In this document: positions 22,301 through 33,800 of the stretch, piece by piece
Layout: every line of letters starts with the position of its first letter
How positions within the stretch are numbered: the stretch's first letter is position 1
DNA from: Acanthaster planci
Lineage: Eukaryota > Echinodermata > Asteroidea > Valvatida > Acanthasteridae
Assembly (NCBI RefSeq): GCF_001949145.1
Contig: NW_019091408.1
Location: 870,335-934,334 of the forward strand
Length of the DNA: 64,000 nt
Direction: 5' to 3'
The notes under the pieces: generated by a model
Databases searched by the model: none
What the model was told of the DNA's origin: nothing
What the model saw: only the letters and a program-made list of their open reading frames with translations
Made by a program: the position numbers and the translations under genes

Positions 22301-25300
22301 AATTGTTTGAACAAAGGATTTCACTCATATCATCATATCCAATACACAGTATGCTCCAATCTCAGTACTGTTTGTAGTACATGGTGAATGAAAAAAAAAT
22401 TCCCTAATCAACACTGGGATGTTTAATGATATCAAACCAAACCTTACCAGATGAATTGCAAGTCACTAGAGCTACTTTTGTGCAAGAGGCCTTTTAAAAG
22501 AATCTGGCACAATGTACAATAAGCAGTAATCCTTGAATCATCTTGTCAACATGTTGTCCACTTTCATCGGGATGTCGCACTGCATCAAAACAAGAACTCA
22601 ACACTGCCCTTTCTAATGCAAACTAAAACAAAAGGACTGGCCTAAGGACTCATTCTGTGAGACCCGATCCACGTTCAGTCATCGGTACCTCACCTTTCGG
22701 ATGACATAGGAGGGTTCCAGGTGACCAATGGTGCGGATGTACTGAGATATGGCCCCATCATGGTCCCCCTTACTATAGAGATGGTCACCATATTGGGTGA
22801 AGATATCAATTAAGCCATCGTAGTCATAATGCTGGCTTTTGGCAAGACTGGCGATAATAACAATAAGATGGGCAAAGATTATACAACATTTTCAGCAAGT
22901 AAACTAGAGTACTCTTTTCATGTTTTTAGCAACAACTACAGCCAACATGTCTGGTGGACACTTGTACTGTTGTAGGTTGTACGTACGTCCATTTTGGGCC
23001 CTTTCCAGATTTCCAAATTGTCCACCTCTGTAGTGATATCCCGAATGTGTTTGATGGATAGGGGTTGGCCTAATATTAAGTTTCCAATGCCCCAATTGCT
23101 TGAAAAGGAGTAAACACTAGTTCATACAATTGATGTACATATACAGTTCAATCTCAAGGACCTTCATTCATAGTTCATTTCACTTGCTTCGCTTTGCCTA
23201 ACAGGTAATAGGAAGTTTTTACAATTTAAAAAAAGTTCCTGATTCTGTACGAAGCCCAAAAACACACAAATATTAAAGTAGAAAACAAAAGATTGAAAAA
23301 CTTTGGTCCACCATGCTCCTTTAACCTGCCATCCCATAATATCATCTGATACTTTTTCCACTAGAGGGCGTCTTAGCTGTCCTACAATGGCAGCAAATTT
23401 TGGCACTAGCACAGGCCATTGCATGCTGTGTGGCCTTTTGTAATGCACACAATGACACTACGTAAGCATAGACTGTCTGTCCAACAACCTGCCAAATCAG
23501 ACACTTACTTGATAGCCAGACTGTACAGATTTTTCTTGAAGAGGATCTCCAACTTGGTCTGTGTGTCCTTCTCTTGAAGATGATACAGCTGGAAAGACAA
23601 AGAAACAATTTCAAACCAATCTTCCGTTCAATTGCTCCCCTCTCCCCCCTTGAAAATCTCTTGATTAGTTGGGTCTCCGGCTCTCAAACTAACATTCTTA
23701 TTATGTCGGAAACTTAAAGTCTCTGATCCAAAATGTGACCAACATAAAAAAAATGAGTTGCAGGTCTCCAGAGCCACTTTCAAGTTTTACATCTTGAAAA
23801 TTAATCTTGCACGGTGAGAATCCACAGGAACCCTCACATCTCTCATCATCTCTCATCATCATGATGTTCATATTCATTAGGACCCTGACTAATACATCAA
23901 AGCAACAGAGCTCAGTTTGCTCTATCAATTCCACACTGAAACAAACCTTCATACACAAAATGGCCTTAAACTCATTTTGTGGCAATCAGTAACTCATATG
24001 CCTTCAGAATGTCTTGTAGAGGGCATAAAATTTGTTGCTAACCTTTCTGTCCCCACCAAGCACGTAGAGTGAACCCCATTCCTGAAAAACATCCAGCACT
24101 TCTGGTACTGGGGCCAAATAAGCTGTGAAGAAGCAGAAAGGGAAGAGGAAGAAGAAGAAGAAAAAAAACTAGAGGCTATGCCTGTCCTTGAACATCCCTA
24201 AACCTCATGCCCTAACAACCAAAACTAAAGATGAAATTCTAAGTTAAAAATCACATGAAACAACAATGCAAGAAGTTGCACCCTAAACGCTTGAAAGTTT
24301 TGGTGCAGAAATGACTATTATACATATCAAAACTTACCAATAAATTTGTTCTGAATGTCGTAGACTGTCACCGTGTCCATGACCAACTGTTGTCCAGAAC
24401 TAAACAGTGGAAGGAATTGGATAAATTGAGAGAAAGTGACGAGCCATCTGAGGCCTTGGTAAACCTCAAAAGTTTCATGAGTACAGTGTCGATATTGGCT
24501 CAGAAGTGACATATGCAAAGGTGTAGAGATGGGTTGGGATCTTAATAAAACAAGGGCATCCTTAGCCTGTCTTCGTGATGAGTTTTCCTCAACTAATGGC
24601 AAGTTGAGTGTTACAGGTATCATCTAGGGCAAGAAATTCACAGGTTGTTAAAATTTTGAAGGGTTATTACAAAGGATGGAGGAGATCTTAACCTAGAACA
24701 TAGCTGCTAGAAAAAAAACTGCAACCTTTTGATTCATAAAACACAGACACTACTGCGAAAACTCCCACACCCTACTTCCATCTTTTCTCATTACCAAATG
24801 ATGAAGTTACTCACGCGCCAAGGTTGCGGGAGAGCATTTTGCTGTCTTTGGTGACCACCACCAGGTAGCCACGGTACCAATAAAGAAGAGTCTTCTGGCC
24901 CTCGAAGGCCAGGCAGGGACCACGGCCATCCGGCTGGTAAAAATACACCGCCTGGGAAAAGATGCCATATTGAGAGTTGGCAGAACTTAGCAAAATGTTG
25001 GTTAAAGGAGTGTCTCCAAACCGATAATGTTTAGAATTTGCCTAAAAAGGGTGGGAAAAGGTAAAAAAAAAACTCCAGCCTTTTTAAGGTTAACCTTAAA
25101 CCAAGCTGAATCAAGCAATACAGAGATTTGAATGCAAAGGGGTTCATCTACATGCTGGATAGTTGTCTAGTTTGTGTGGAACTGAGAGGTCAAACACAAT
25201 TACGAGATGTCAGATTTCATGATGCAGCAGAATAGAAAATGGACCGTATCCCACTAAGCAGTCACAATCCAATTCTGGCTGGTACCTAGCTTTTGCTAAG

Positions 25301-28300
25301 CAAAACTTTTCCAGTACTTAGCAGCTCTACGAAACTGGTTTCAGCAGAACATCAACTTACGTCTTCTCTTCCCATGACGAACTGGTTATCCTGTGTGGCA
25401 TCACTCATTATGGAGCAGCGCAGAGGGCAGCCGTGCAAATCCAGTACCTCCTGCAGTCAAAATAACCCCCAAAGACCTCGAATGTTAGAATTATTCCCTG
25501 GATACAGCAATTGGTAACTCTTCTGCTCTTGGTTAACTCCATTTATTTGTTCCTACACATGAAGCCTGAAGTGCCATACTAACAGGGAGGTCCCTGAATA
25601 GACTGATCACTGTGTCTCCATCAAGCTTATGAGTTTAGAAGCACTGTGGTTGACTGCACTACATACCGGTGATGACCTTATACTCTTCCAAAGACCAACT
25701 TGTTAAATCCAGCCCCATAATCTTTAGAACCAACAGCATCTAAGATGAAGTCTGCTCCGAATCACTTGGCAGTGGCTTGAAATACATACAACTTTATGGG
25801 AACTGGCTGCGGCCATTACAATAGACTGGTGAATCATTTCTGGCCACAAAGAAGTAATTCAAACTTACTTACTTCATCGTGCACATGGCTGGCGCCTTCA
25901 ATACGGATTTGGAAAGGTCTAATTATGGTTGTTCAACATTTATACAAGATATACGCTATCACATGCAATGTTTTAAAAAACACCGGCAATACCTGTGATC
26001 AAATTTGTAATGTGAAAAGATTTTGCGAAGTCTTGAAAAGAATGTGTATCTTTTATGTCCCTTCAGTGCCACCATACCTAATGGATGCTAAAAGGGTAAC
26101 AGGTGAATTCCAAAATAAGACCTGACAATCGTTTCCCTATAAGATTTTCTTTAATCGATTAGGCAGGCTTTGTGATTTGAAAACTACTGTACACTGCGTT
26201 CAGCTATCTAAACGGACATTGGGTAAGGGGTTGATTATTCAAAGCTGATGAGAATTTAGGAGTTTGTGTCTTCACTCGGTTAACATCCTGGAGTTCTCAT
26301 GGGGGGGGTAAAATCATCAACAAAGCCCCTACTGACGGATAATGGGGAGAAAAAAATCTTCTGATACCACTTACTCGGTGAGGGTCCTTTCCACTCAGGT
26401 TGAAGGAGCTCACGCTGGTTTCAGTGGCAACAAAGAGTACAGTGTTCCGCTGTGTGTGGCGGAACCCCAGTCCTGTGACTGGTGTCTTGTCCTGGTAGAT
26501 GGTCTTAAACTTGTTGTGCCTAGGTGAGGGACAAGTTGAAGGAGAAACTGAATAAGCATGTGAAAGTGTGTGCATAGCTAGTCTAGATATCGTCAAAACC
26601 AACCGATTCATTATCGGCTTCAAAAGTGAATTCTGACCAAGGGCAAATTCCAGGTGATAGTGCTCTGTTGGCGGGACTAAAGATTAACCAATTATGACCA
26701 TTTCTCAAACCTCCTCTTTTGTCTTTGGCTTTGACATTGTTTATGTTTTGTGTCAAGAATCAAATTGTATGACGAACAGCAGTCTTGACATTTGGCCTGA
26801 CCATTAAAAAATGCCAATGTACTATTTGTAGCCAACAAATTTGAATGTTGACAAATATATGCAGACAACAGCAGCCAAATACCACAAACACTGATTCACA
26901 AGAGTCAATTTGAGTTATTTGTATGAAATTTTTTGCGGTAACCTCATATTTGTCAACATTTTGGGGTGCACCCATAGAGCGATACTTGCTACCACAACAG
27001 GCCCTGCACGGTGGCTATTTCAAGATTAACGCAAGGTCCACCACAACATGTGTACACAAAAAATCAGAGGTTAGCTCAATTAGACATCCTTGGAGGCAAG
27101 CCAAGGAGCAATTAACGTTTCAACATGTCAGCTCTGCCTGTGTGCATATAGATAGTCAGACTGAGTTTACATGTACTCTGCATGAAGTAGTGTCAAGTCC
27201 TACCAATGGTTCCGAGGTTAGAAATGAATCCAAAGTTGGGGAGAAACCTGAGTTTTAAGATATACCCAAGTAAATTCTGACATGTACTCCATCGGCACAC
27301 TGACCTGTCTCGTGTGACGTCCCCTCGGATGAGTGTCACACTCCCGTCCTGGAAGCCGATGGCCATCATTGTCAGTGTCTCGCTGACGGTCAGGGCCGAG
27401 ACTTGGGAGGGCTGGTTACTGCCGGGCAGCGCCCTCGTGATGCGCGAGCAGGTGGGGTGGCGCATCTTGTCCTGCTTGTCCAGGTTCCACACCTTGATGA
27501 TGGGGTTTATCCCTGGCTCATCTTGCTGTTAATGAAAAATGCATGAGGGACTATTGCATATTCATCAAAATATTTTTAAACTCATTTTTCAACGTTATTC
27601 ACCTTTATGTTGGGTTGGACACCCTGTTCATGTATGGAAATAAGGTTGCAACATAAATATTAAAATGAATAATTCAATCCTAACCTATGCCACTAACATT
27701 ACATTTAGGGTTATTTGGGCTGCGTTTGAATCACTTGGGTAATTTGGGTGCGGCTTGAAATTACACACAATTCTATGCTCACTGGCTGCCACTACTACTA
27801 CAGACTCGTGCATAATTTCCAGCCGTAGCCAAGTCATTTGGACATAGCCATAGACTGTATAGAAGCCATTACTACGGTGACACCACATTTCCTTGCTGGT
27901 GGCTTGCACACAACATTCCCCTTCGACCATCTGGGTGTTGTGACTTCTTAAAGTGTGTATGTGCTGAAGTTTGGTAATGTGTTTGTGAGCTTGGTACTGA
28001 TACAATAATGGCATTTCCTCAGATGACTGTTCGAGACTTTCTTTCAAGTACGCTGATCTAGCCACATGATTTTAAGGTTTGTGGGATGCTCTTTGTGTGT
28101 CTTCACTGCTATCAAATGAATAATACAATCCTTCCTGGGAAATGCTCAGCTGGCTGGACTCACCCCTATAGACACCAAGATGTTGTGCTGTTTCAGCTGA
28201 CAGAGGTGGGTCACTCGCAGCTCATAGGCCCGGAACTCTGAGATGTCCAGGTTCCGATCCAGAAAGAAGAGGTTGCCATCCGAGTCCCCGAGAGTCACTT

Positions 28301-30326
28301 GGCCACGCCCACTGGCGCAAGCTGTGATGTCTATGTCCTGGAATGAGGAAGTCAAACTTGCTGTCAAATGCAATTTGACTGCTAGCAAATAATTCTTGGA
28401 CTTTTGAGGCTAATATGAAAAAAATGAGGAGGATGAAAGACATTTCTACTTCCAATTAGATTTTATGAATTTTGCACAGCTGTACACGAAATCAATGAGA
28501 GACTTTGAGATGCTGGTGGCAGCAGACAAGCCAATCCTTTTCCACAGCATGGCGCGTGCTCAGAACTACATGTATCACGCATGCTCAACACAACGAGTGC
28601 ATGCTCAGAACTGCTACAAAGGACCGGTACAGCGTATGTTTACTGGCACTAAGGGCCTCCAAGTTTCCCATTAAAACAGATTACTGGTGAATAATAGACC
28701 TACATGTATAGTGAACCCTTATGGCATGTACAGTTACCTTAAGACTGGTGAAAATCTCACTTGTGCCGGGTGTCTTCACTACTTCCTTATCAAAGAAGTT
28801 TAATCGCTTCCACTGAAAGGTTAATCATAAATAAAGGTATGTTATTACATTATTTGGCAATAAACCTGACGATAAATGTAACGAACCATTTTGACATTCT
28901 TCAGTGCTGCATCATGGCATGGGCTTGGATGGCAAACAAGCCATGCATTTCATGCATGGTGCTATGGGGTCAAAAACCAATTGATAATTTTCTTTGTAGT
29001 ATTTCTGAAAGGCCTGCTAATAGATCTCTCTCATTAGACAGCATCTTTGTAGGAAAATGGCGTGTGCATATATACATGTACATGTAACTCTAACAGGTGC
29101 ATGTGCGCACGGTGTGCAAAATGTTCTAAAATAGCACACAAGCTGATGCAAACATCTTCAAATATGGCGCAGCTGATGCATGCCACAAAAATGGAAGTAA
29201 AAAAGCTGATGCACGTGACAAATAGGAAATGATGTCATTTGAGAGAAACCTGTTGAGTCAGAGATGAATGCAGAGTACATCAGAAACGGTGTCAAAATAA
29301 CATATACATATTCAAAAGTTTGTAAGAAGAAAAAAATCAATGTTAAACGTCCTTGTTTAAAAAAATGGGTACCACTCATAATAGGCTTGTTTAGGGGAAA
29401 ATGAAGATTTTTTCTTTTGGGATTTAGAACATACATGTACTCTGTTCGAACATGTATGGTTAATGACAGCTTCTAGTTTGGCTTGCTTAATTTGAATTAA
29501 TCAAATCAGTGAATATACTTTGATCGAACATGTATGGTTGATGTCAGCTTCTTGTTTGGCTTGATTAATTTGAATTAATAAAATCAGTAAATATTCTCTG
29601 ACATGTCTGATGGTATGGTTCAACTGTTGATGTCACAGCTTCTTTTGGGGACAAGGAGCGATTTTTGGAAATACGCTATAGCACCTACCATCGGTCGCAC
29701 ATCCAATAAAAACTTGTAATCATTAATAGGCTTACAATAAATAATCAATTATGAGTATATAATAATAATTAAGTGCAAAAGGGGAGGAAAAATTATCGTA
29801 TACCGAACATAAAAACAAACATGATTGTAATCATTAATAAAATTAAACCGTTTGGAGTAAAAAGGGGAAAAAACAACTGTTATCCTCATCGAGGGTACGA
29901 GTTGGCTAGGGTATGACTTGACTGGGGTATGATTTGACTGGAGTACGACTTGACTGGGTTACGACTTGACTGGGTTACGACTTGACTGGAGTACGACTTG
30001 ACTGGAGTACGACTTGACTGGATTACGACTTGACTGGGGTACGACTTGACTGGGGTCCGACTTGACTGGAGTACGACTTGACCGGGGTACGACTTAACTC
30101 AGGTACGAGCTAACCCCAAATCGTCACTGTACTAGCGACTAGGCCTAGCTTAATTTTAGTCAGGCATGCGCATGTGCTGGGTGACCCCGCTCATGATTAA
30201 CCCATTTTATAAAATCCCACAATATTTATTCTGAGCGGAACTACCTTTTCAATCTAAAAAAGAACAAGTATCATGATTGATCCACAGATCAAATTGAAAA
30301 CACTTTACCTGTTGCAAAAATGCCAT
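10393..30326 (-). CDS. VPS11: VPS11, core subunit of CORVET/HOPS, with NPF-rich C-terminal tail
   Basis: Complete 24-exon model, 3417 coding bases, 1138 residues; every junction keeps phase. Exons: 30326-30309, 28812-28738, 28337-28164, 27525-27305, 26519-26375, 25450-25361, 24951-24815, 24399-24338, 24122-24043, 23588-23509, 22847-22694, 21849-21703, 20550-20359, 19540-19435, 16953-16820, 16623-16489, 16102-16014, 15513-15439, 14877-14700, 14309-14188, 13982-13887, 12568-12442, 12043-11978, 11106-10393. The N-terminal third matches the VPS11 beta-propeller (RVTHLCQLKQHNIL). An alpha-solenoid follows (FLDAQRIHNLTAYLQ, ETAIKVCRQAGYYKHALFLA). Then come a coiled coil (IIRRLQQENDQITEDERLVK) and a RING-H2 with zinc ligands from C814 (CSIC) to C852 (CPAC). 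Known role: scaffold of the endosome and lysosome tethering complexes that bind Rab5/Rab7 and SNAREs. Oddity: after the conserved FGRGVFNR-VTLLTD junction the last exon adds about 237 residues rich in Pro/Ser with six NPF motifs; vertebrate VPS11 is about 941 residues with a short tail. Confidence 0.96.
11132..11609. mobile_element. Foldback (long inverted repeat) element in last VPS11 intron
   Basis: Two arms of about 200-250 bp form a near-perfect inverted repeat around a loop of about 30 bp (11381-11410). Shared blocks include TTCTGTTCATGCCAAGATGC on the left against GCATCTTGGCATGAACAG on the right, GGATAAACCCTGGTGC against its complement, and CTTAAAAGGACTTTT. The outer boundary is about TTAAAGAGCA (11132) and TGCTCTTTAA (to 11609), with an 18-base length difference near the ends. 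There is no coding sequence. It lies between VPS11 exons 23 and 24, so the pre-mRNA can fold into a hairpin of about 200 bp. Confidence 0.85.
12545..13450 (-). repeat. Tandem tRNA-like repeat units in VPS11 intron 21, including a copied exon edge
   Basis: Read on the minus strand, four to five degenerate units of roughly 130 bp follow each other. Each has a box A-like TAGCTCAGT..GTAGA, then CAGCATTCCAAAGGTTC, a box B-like GGTTTGAATCCCACTCCAGT, and CATCCTGATGCATTTT. Units lie near 13430-13290, 13285-13200, 13195-13085, 13070-12960 and 12690-12570. The last unit runs straight into VPS11 exon 22, and its 3' part is the splice acceptor plus exon start (TATGACAG|TTGTTTTGAGAGCTAT). An earlier copy at 13282-13307 carries GACTGTTGTTTTGAGAGTTA, so exon-edge sequence is part of the repeated unit. 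The units are diverged and are not functional tRNA genes. Confidence 0.72.
14036..14186. repeat. (AGCC)n-like simple repeat in VPS11 intron 20
   Basis: The plus strand is an imperfect run of AGCC/CAGC tetranucleotides (AGCCAGCCAGCCAGTCTGCC and similar). It ends just beside the donor of VPS11 exon 20 at 14188. It gives spurious open frames on both strands and has no coding similarity. Confidence 0.8.
16138..16480. repeat. G-rich GGTGGG-type minisatellite in VPS11 intron 16
   Basis: The plus strand is dominated by degenerate repeats such as GGAGGGTGGGTGGGG and TGGGTGAGTGGGGGAGAGTG between VPS11 exons 17 and 16. Many closely spaced runs of three or more G predict G-quadruplexes on the plus (template) strand. 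The VPS11 transcript is correspondingly C-rich here. The proline/threonine-rich reading frame on the minus strand is an artefact of the repeat. Confidence 0.75.
19680..20345. repeat. Decayed tandem copies of VPS11 exon 13 and its donor inside intron 13
   Basis: VPS11 exon 13 contains (plus strand) CAGCTGCACCTTAAGGTACC, part of the codons WYLKVQLED, and ends in AATTCTTTGAG|GTGAGG on the minus strand. Degenerate copies of CTGCACCTTAAGGTGC recur near 19688, 19827, 20009, 20145 and 20277. Each is followed by a pyrimidine-rich stretch and an ACC(C/A)ATCCT(C/T)ACCT block that mirrors the exon-intron junction. The copy nearest the exon also keeps coding-like sequence at 20223-20270, translating as YQKVMADIAEMEFFQ beside the real YQKALTYIAKLEFFE, but has a stop where the exon reads VQLED. 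The spacing is about 130-180 bp. Confidence 0.78.
20885..21270. mobile_element. piggyBac-type MITE (TTAA target duplication) in VPS11 intron 12
   Basis: The element is framed by TTAA at 20885-20888 and TTAA at 21267-21270. Its ends are CCCCTTGATGCCAGGA and, reversed, CCCCTTCTCACCGGGA, giving a short terminal inverted repeat starting with CCCC. A TTAA target with CCC-starting ends is the hallmark of piggyBac elements. The 378-bp interior has no transposase, so it is a non-autonomous copy. It sits between VPS11 exons 12 and 13. Confidence 0.8.
29442..29605. repeat. Two-copy tandem duplication (~80 bp) in VPS11 intron 1
   Basis: The segment starting CGAACATGTATGGTTAATG and running through TTAATTTGAATTAATCAAATC is repeated with few changes as CGAACATGTATGGTTGATG and TTAATTTGAATTAATAAAATC. 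A partial third copy follows (TATGGTTCAACTGTTGATGT). No function is suggested. Confidence 0.8.
29891..30117. repeat. 16-bp minisatellite, ~14 copies, VPS11 intron 1
   Basis: The unit is GGAGTACGACTTGACT with variants at positions 3-5 (GGGT, GGTT, GGAT). About 14 copies are head to tail, with decayed edges (GAGTTGGCT on the left, GAGCTAACC on the right). It lies 200 bp from VPS11 exon 1 and within 1 kb of the coiled-coil gene start. The period is not a multiple of three, so it is not coding. Confidence 0.92.
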
Positions 30327-30842
30327 TATCGAGGACTCGGATTGGACTGACACAATTTGGCGATCCACCCGGGTAGTCCTACCCACATACATAGTCTGGT
30401 CAACACACTTCCCCGAAGAAGTCTTATTAGTATAATATATTACATACAGGGAAACTAGATTTTTTCTTGAAACTGACCTTTAACCTTTATGTTAGCCTCT
30501 CCTCCAGATGCAGAGAGCTAGCCAGAGACTAACATACAATGCATGAAGTCAACTACTACATATGCTACTTATAAAAGGACAATGATTAACTTCATCACTT
30601 GTTCTTCAAAAGAAGTAATAATGAAATAAATTTATCAGTGTTTCTTTTCTATTCTTTCAAACTTAAATTTAATCGGATATTTTTCCAAGCTATTAATTTA
30701 ATCTTCATCATGGTTGTATTATTATTATTGTCATCTTTTTTTTTAGTAAGCTAGAGGGTACATGTTGCTAATAACGCGCTGGACGCCATAGCGTCGACTG
30801 CAGCCGAATTCTGCTCTTGTTCTTGTTGAGTTCAGTGCAAAA
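30327..30842. promoter_or_regulatory. Putative bidirectional promoter between VPS11 and the coiled-coil gene
   Basis: The two start codons (VPS11 at 30326 minus; coiled-coil protein at 30843 plus) are 516 bases apart and divergent, so both 5' UTRs and core promoters must share this interval or lie in it. No TATA box is evident. A GTTGCTAATAAC word at 30763-30774, 69 bases before the plus-strand ATG, resembles a weak RFX X-box half-site. The promoter call is inference from geometry. Confidence 0.5.
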
Positions 30843-33800
30843 ATGTCTTCTATTTCAAGCATGGCAAGATTCAGAAATCCAACGAAGTCCGCACGAGGTA
30901 CTTTAGATTGTTCCTGTATAAAGCTGTATTGTTACAGTTTGATTTAGATATGAAATTTCCATGTTCGTGGGGAAGAATTAACACTCGACAAGCCCGACTG
31001 TTTTGAACATCACGACGTACGTGTGTATGAATATGATCATGGTAACTGTCAACATGGTCCTGACCACTTGAGTGTTTGCACATTGACGTTGCTTGGTCAT
31101 GGTCATGGTCATGGACACGGCCTGCGTTTTTCCGGATGGCGGTTGGATGGGTCTGTCACAGTCAGACAGTAGGCCTGCACTGTGTTTAGCCCCACTAGTG
31201 TGGCATGGACTCTCACTCCCGATCCATCCTTAGTAAAACATCTGTATACTCAATTTCGTGTCGGCGTATTGAACATTTCGGTACTCCCACTTTACTTGGC
31301 AAAATCCCTTGTAAACTTGGCATCTTTTCTGTTAGCAGCCAGACCTACAACCATTGTAGCCGAGGCAGTAATCACAGGGAAAATGGCAAAGGGTAGAAGT
31401 TTTACAACATTTCAAAGCAGATACTGCAGTTATTTTAATTAAGACTGGTAAAAGTAAATAGTATTCTTTGGATTTCAGACCCTGGATTTTCAAGTACCTT
31501 GAAGAGGACCAGTAGTCTTGGAAGTCTGAACAAGAGAAGTTCTGCCAATTTAGCTCCATCATTCAATGCTTCGTAAGGGTCTTTAATTACACCACTTTTT
31601 TTTTTAAATTACTCTGTGCATTTAATTTTTTAGTTGCAAAATCTTATTGCCTAAATTTGTATAAAATCTGCATATGCAGCCAGAAATGAGACGGCCGAAT
31701 CCACACGGTCTTCCTTGTAGCACCGCTACTCTGCTGCAGAACTGAGCATGCGCATTAACGAGCAAAAGTTCACAGGTACATGTACGCTATGAAAGCATCA
31801 CATACATGTATCCGTGTACGCTTAGAACAGAACTGACTCACTTGTAACACTGCGTAGCAGCGGGTTCGTGCGCAAGTCTATGGTGTAGCATTTTTTTGCT
31901 ACACGCCCTGACCCCTTCTTTGTTCATTTTCCTGTATAGCACTGTGTAGCAGCGGGTTTGTGCACAAGTCTATGGTGTAGCACTTTTTGCTACACGCCGC
32001 GGCCCCTTCCTTTTTCATTTTCCCGTGTAGCACTGTGTAGCAGCGGGTTTGTGCACAAGTCAATGGTGTAGCACTTTTTGCTACACGCCGCGGCCCCTTC
32101 CTTTTTCATGTTCCCGTGTAGCACTGTGTAGCAGCGGGTTCGTGCGCAAGTCTATGGTGTAGCATTTTTTTGCTACACGCCCTGACCCCTTCTTTGTTCA
32201 TTTTCCCATGTAGCACTGTGTAGCAGCGGGTTTGTGCACAAGTCTATGGTGTAGCACTTTTTGCTACACGCCGCGGCCCCTTCCTTTTTCATTTTCCCGT
32301 GTAGCACTGTGTAGCAGCGGGTTTGTACACAAGTCTACGGTGTAGCGCTTTTTGCTACATGCCGCGGCCCCTTCCTTTTTATTTTCCCGTGTAGCACTGT
32401 GTAGCNNNNNNNNNNNNNNNNNNNNNNNNNNNNNNNNNNNNNNNNNNNNNNNNNNNNNNNNNNNNNNNNNNNNNNNNNNNNNNNNNNNNNNNNNNNNNNN
32501 NNNNNNNNNNNNNNNNNNNNNNNNNNNNNNNNNNNNNNNNNNNNNNNNNNNNNNNNNNNNNNNNNNNNNNNNNNNNTTCCTTTTCTTGCACCTTCGTCTT
32601 GCAGTGTGTAGCATTAGTGTGCACTTGAAGGTCTGGTTCTTAGACCATTTGATCGGCTGTGCCAATATCCTATTGCATATCACCTGACTAAAATTCTGTG
32701 TAGCATGTAGCACTGCTACACACACAGGTTCTGTCTTCTTCAGTCTCATTTCTGGCTGGGTTACATGTGTTACATTTTATTGTTTGTGACAAAAAATCTC
32801 TGTGGAAATGTGGAACGGCTTTCACGTATGTGTATTATTATCATCGTTTAACCTGTTTTTTCCTGCCAAATTACATGTAGTTATATATGTTCTCCTTTTC
32901 TGTTAAGGTTAATTTTACTTTACTGAAGAACATCTTTAATTTTCCATTTAATTTTTTAGTTGGAGGATCTTATTGCCTTAATTTACCAACACTTTAATGT
33001 TTAATTTCGTTTTTCATTCCAGGAACTTCATTTTTTTGGTCCATTTCTCTTCTTACGTGTAGTATACAAGTACGTCCAAGAGCACAGTTGTTTCCACTTA
33101 GATTTATATTGAGTTGTATATTAATTTAGTTAGACAAATGAACAATATTAATTGAGAATATTATTTATGTTAATGTACATGCACTTTTTATCCCAGTCTA
33201 AGATTGGATGAGCAGGTCTCTGGGCCACATGAATTTGACTTTTGTTCATCCTGGCTGTCTTAGATTGGTTTGTCCTTGAGTCCCTGTCTCCCTTTCCATT
33301 CTCCTATGATCAAATTTTATTAATTTATTCATTATTTTCATGTATAATTCATTGTTTACCTATTGCAATGAATACTCTGTTTTGTTGTTTTGTATCTGTA
33401 TTTCCTTCAGTAAGGCCAAGTAAAAGAAAAAGGTGTTCCATTTTTATATTTTGATTTCATTTTTTGTAACTAAATATATTTCCAAGATTGCAGTTTGATT
33501 TTGTTTGGCTCCTTTGCCAAAAGGAGCCAAACATTGAAAGTGAAGTATTGAAAGTGAAGGAAATTTCACCTTTTCATGGGTTTTAAATTTGCATATATAG
33601 CTGCATGTTGGTAGTTAGTAAAAAAAAAATTAAAATCTTGATGAAATTTAATAATGGTGATGAAAATGGAGAAGAAAATAACCACGGACAAGAAATGAGT
33701 TTTTTTACTTTGTTTTATGTGCAAATTTTTTGGCAGGACATGTGATGTAAATGCTCTGGTCATTTGGTCACAGGGTATGCTCTCTCCACATGTGGTGTTT

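Larger units (their letters stand above)
31677..32758. mobile_element. TIR element with internal 91-bp satellite array
   Basis: CAGCCAGAAATGAGAC at 31677-31692 is matched perfectly by its complement GTCTCATTTCTGGCTG at 32743-32758, with further weaker pairing inward (CGGTCTTCCTTGTAGCA against the region before 32740). Between the ends lies a tandem array of ~91-bp monomers and an assembly gap. This architecture, short terminal inverted repeats around a satellite, is known from non-autonomous elements of marine invertebrates. No transposase is present. It sits in intron 2 of the coiled-coil gene. Target duplications are not evident. Confidence 0.65.

Noticed and set aside
29891-30117. CRISPR-like array
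   Set aside because: The 16-bp units are directly adjacent with no unique spacers, in an animal intron; it is a minisatellite.
32264-32749. Open frames spanning the N run (also 45367-46326)
   Set aside because: They exist only because Ns have no stop codons.
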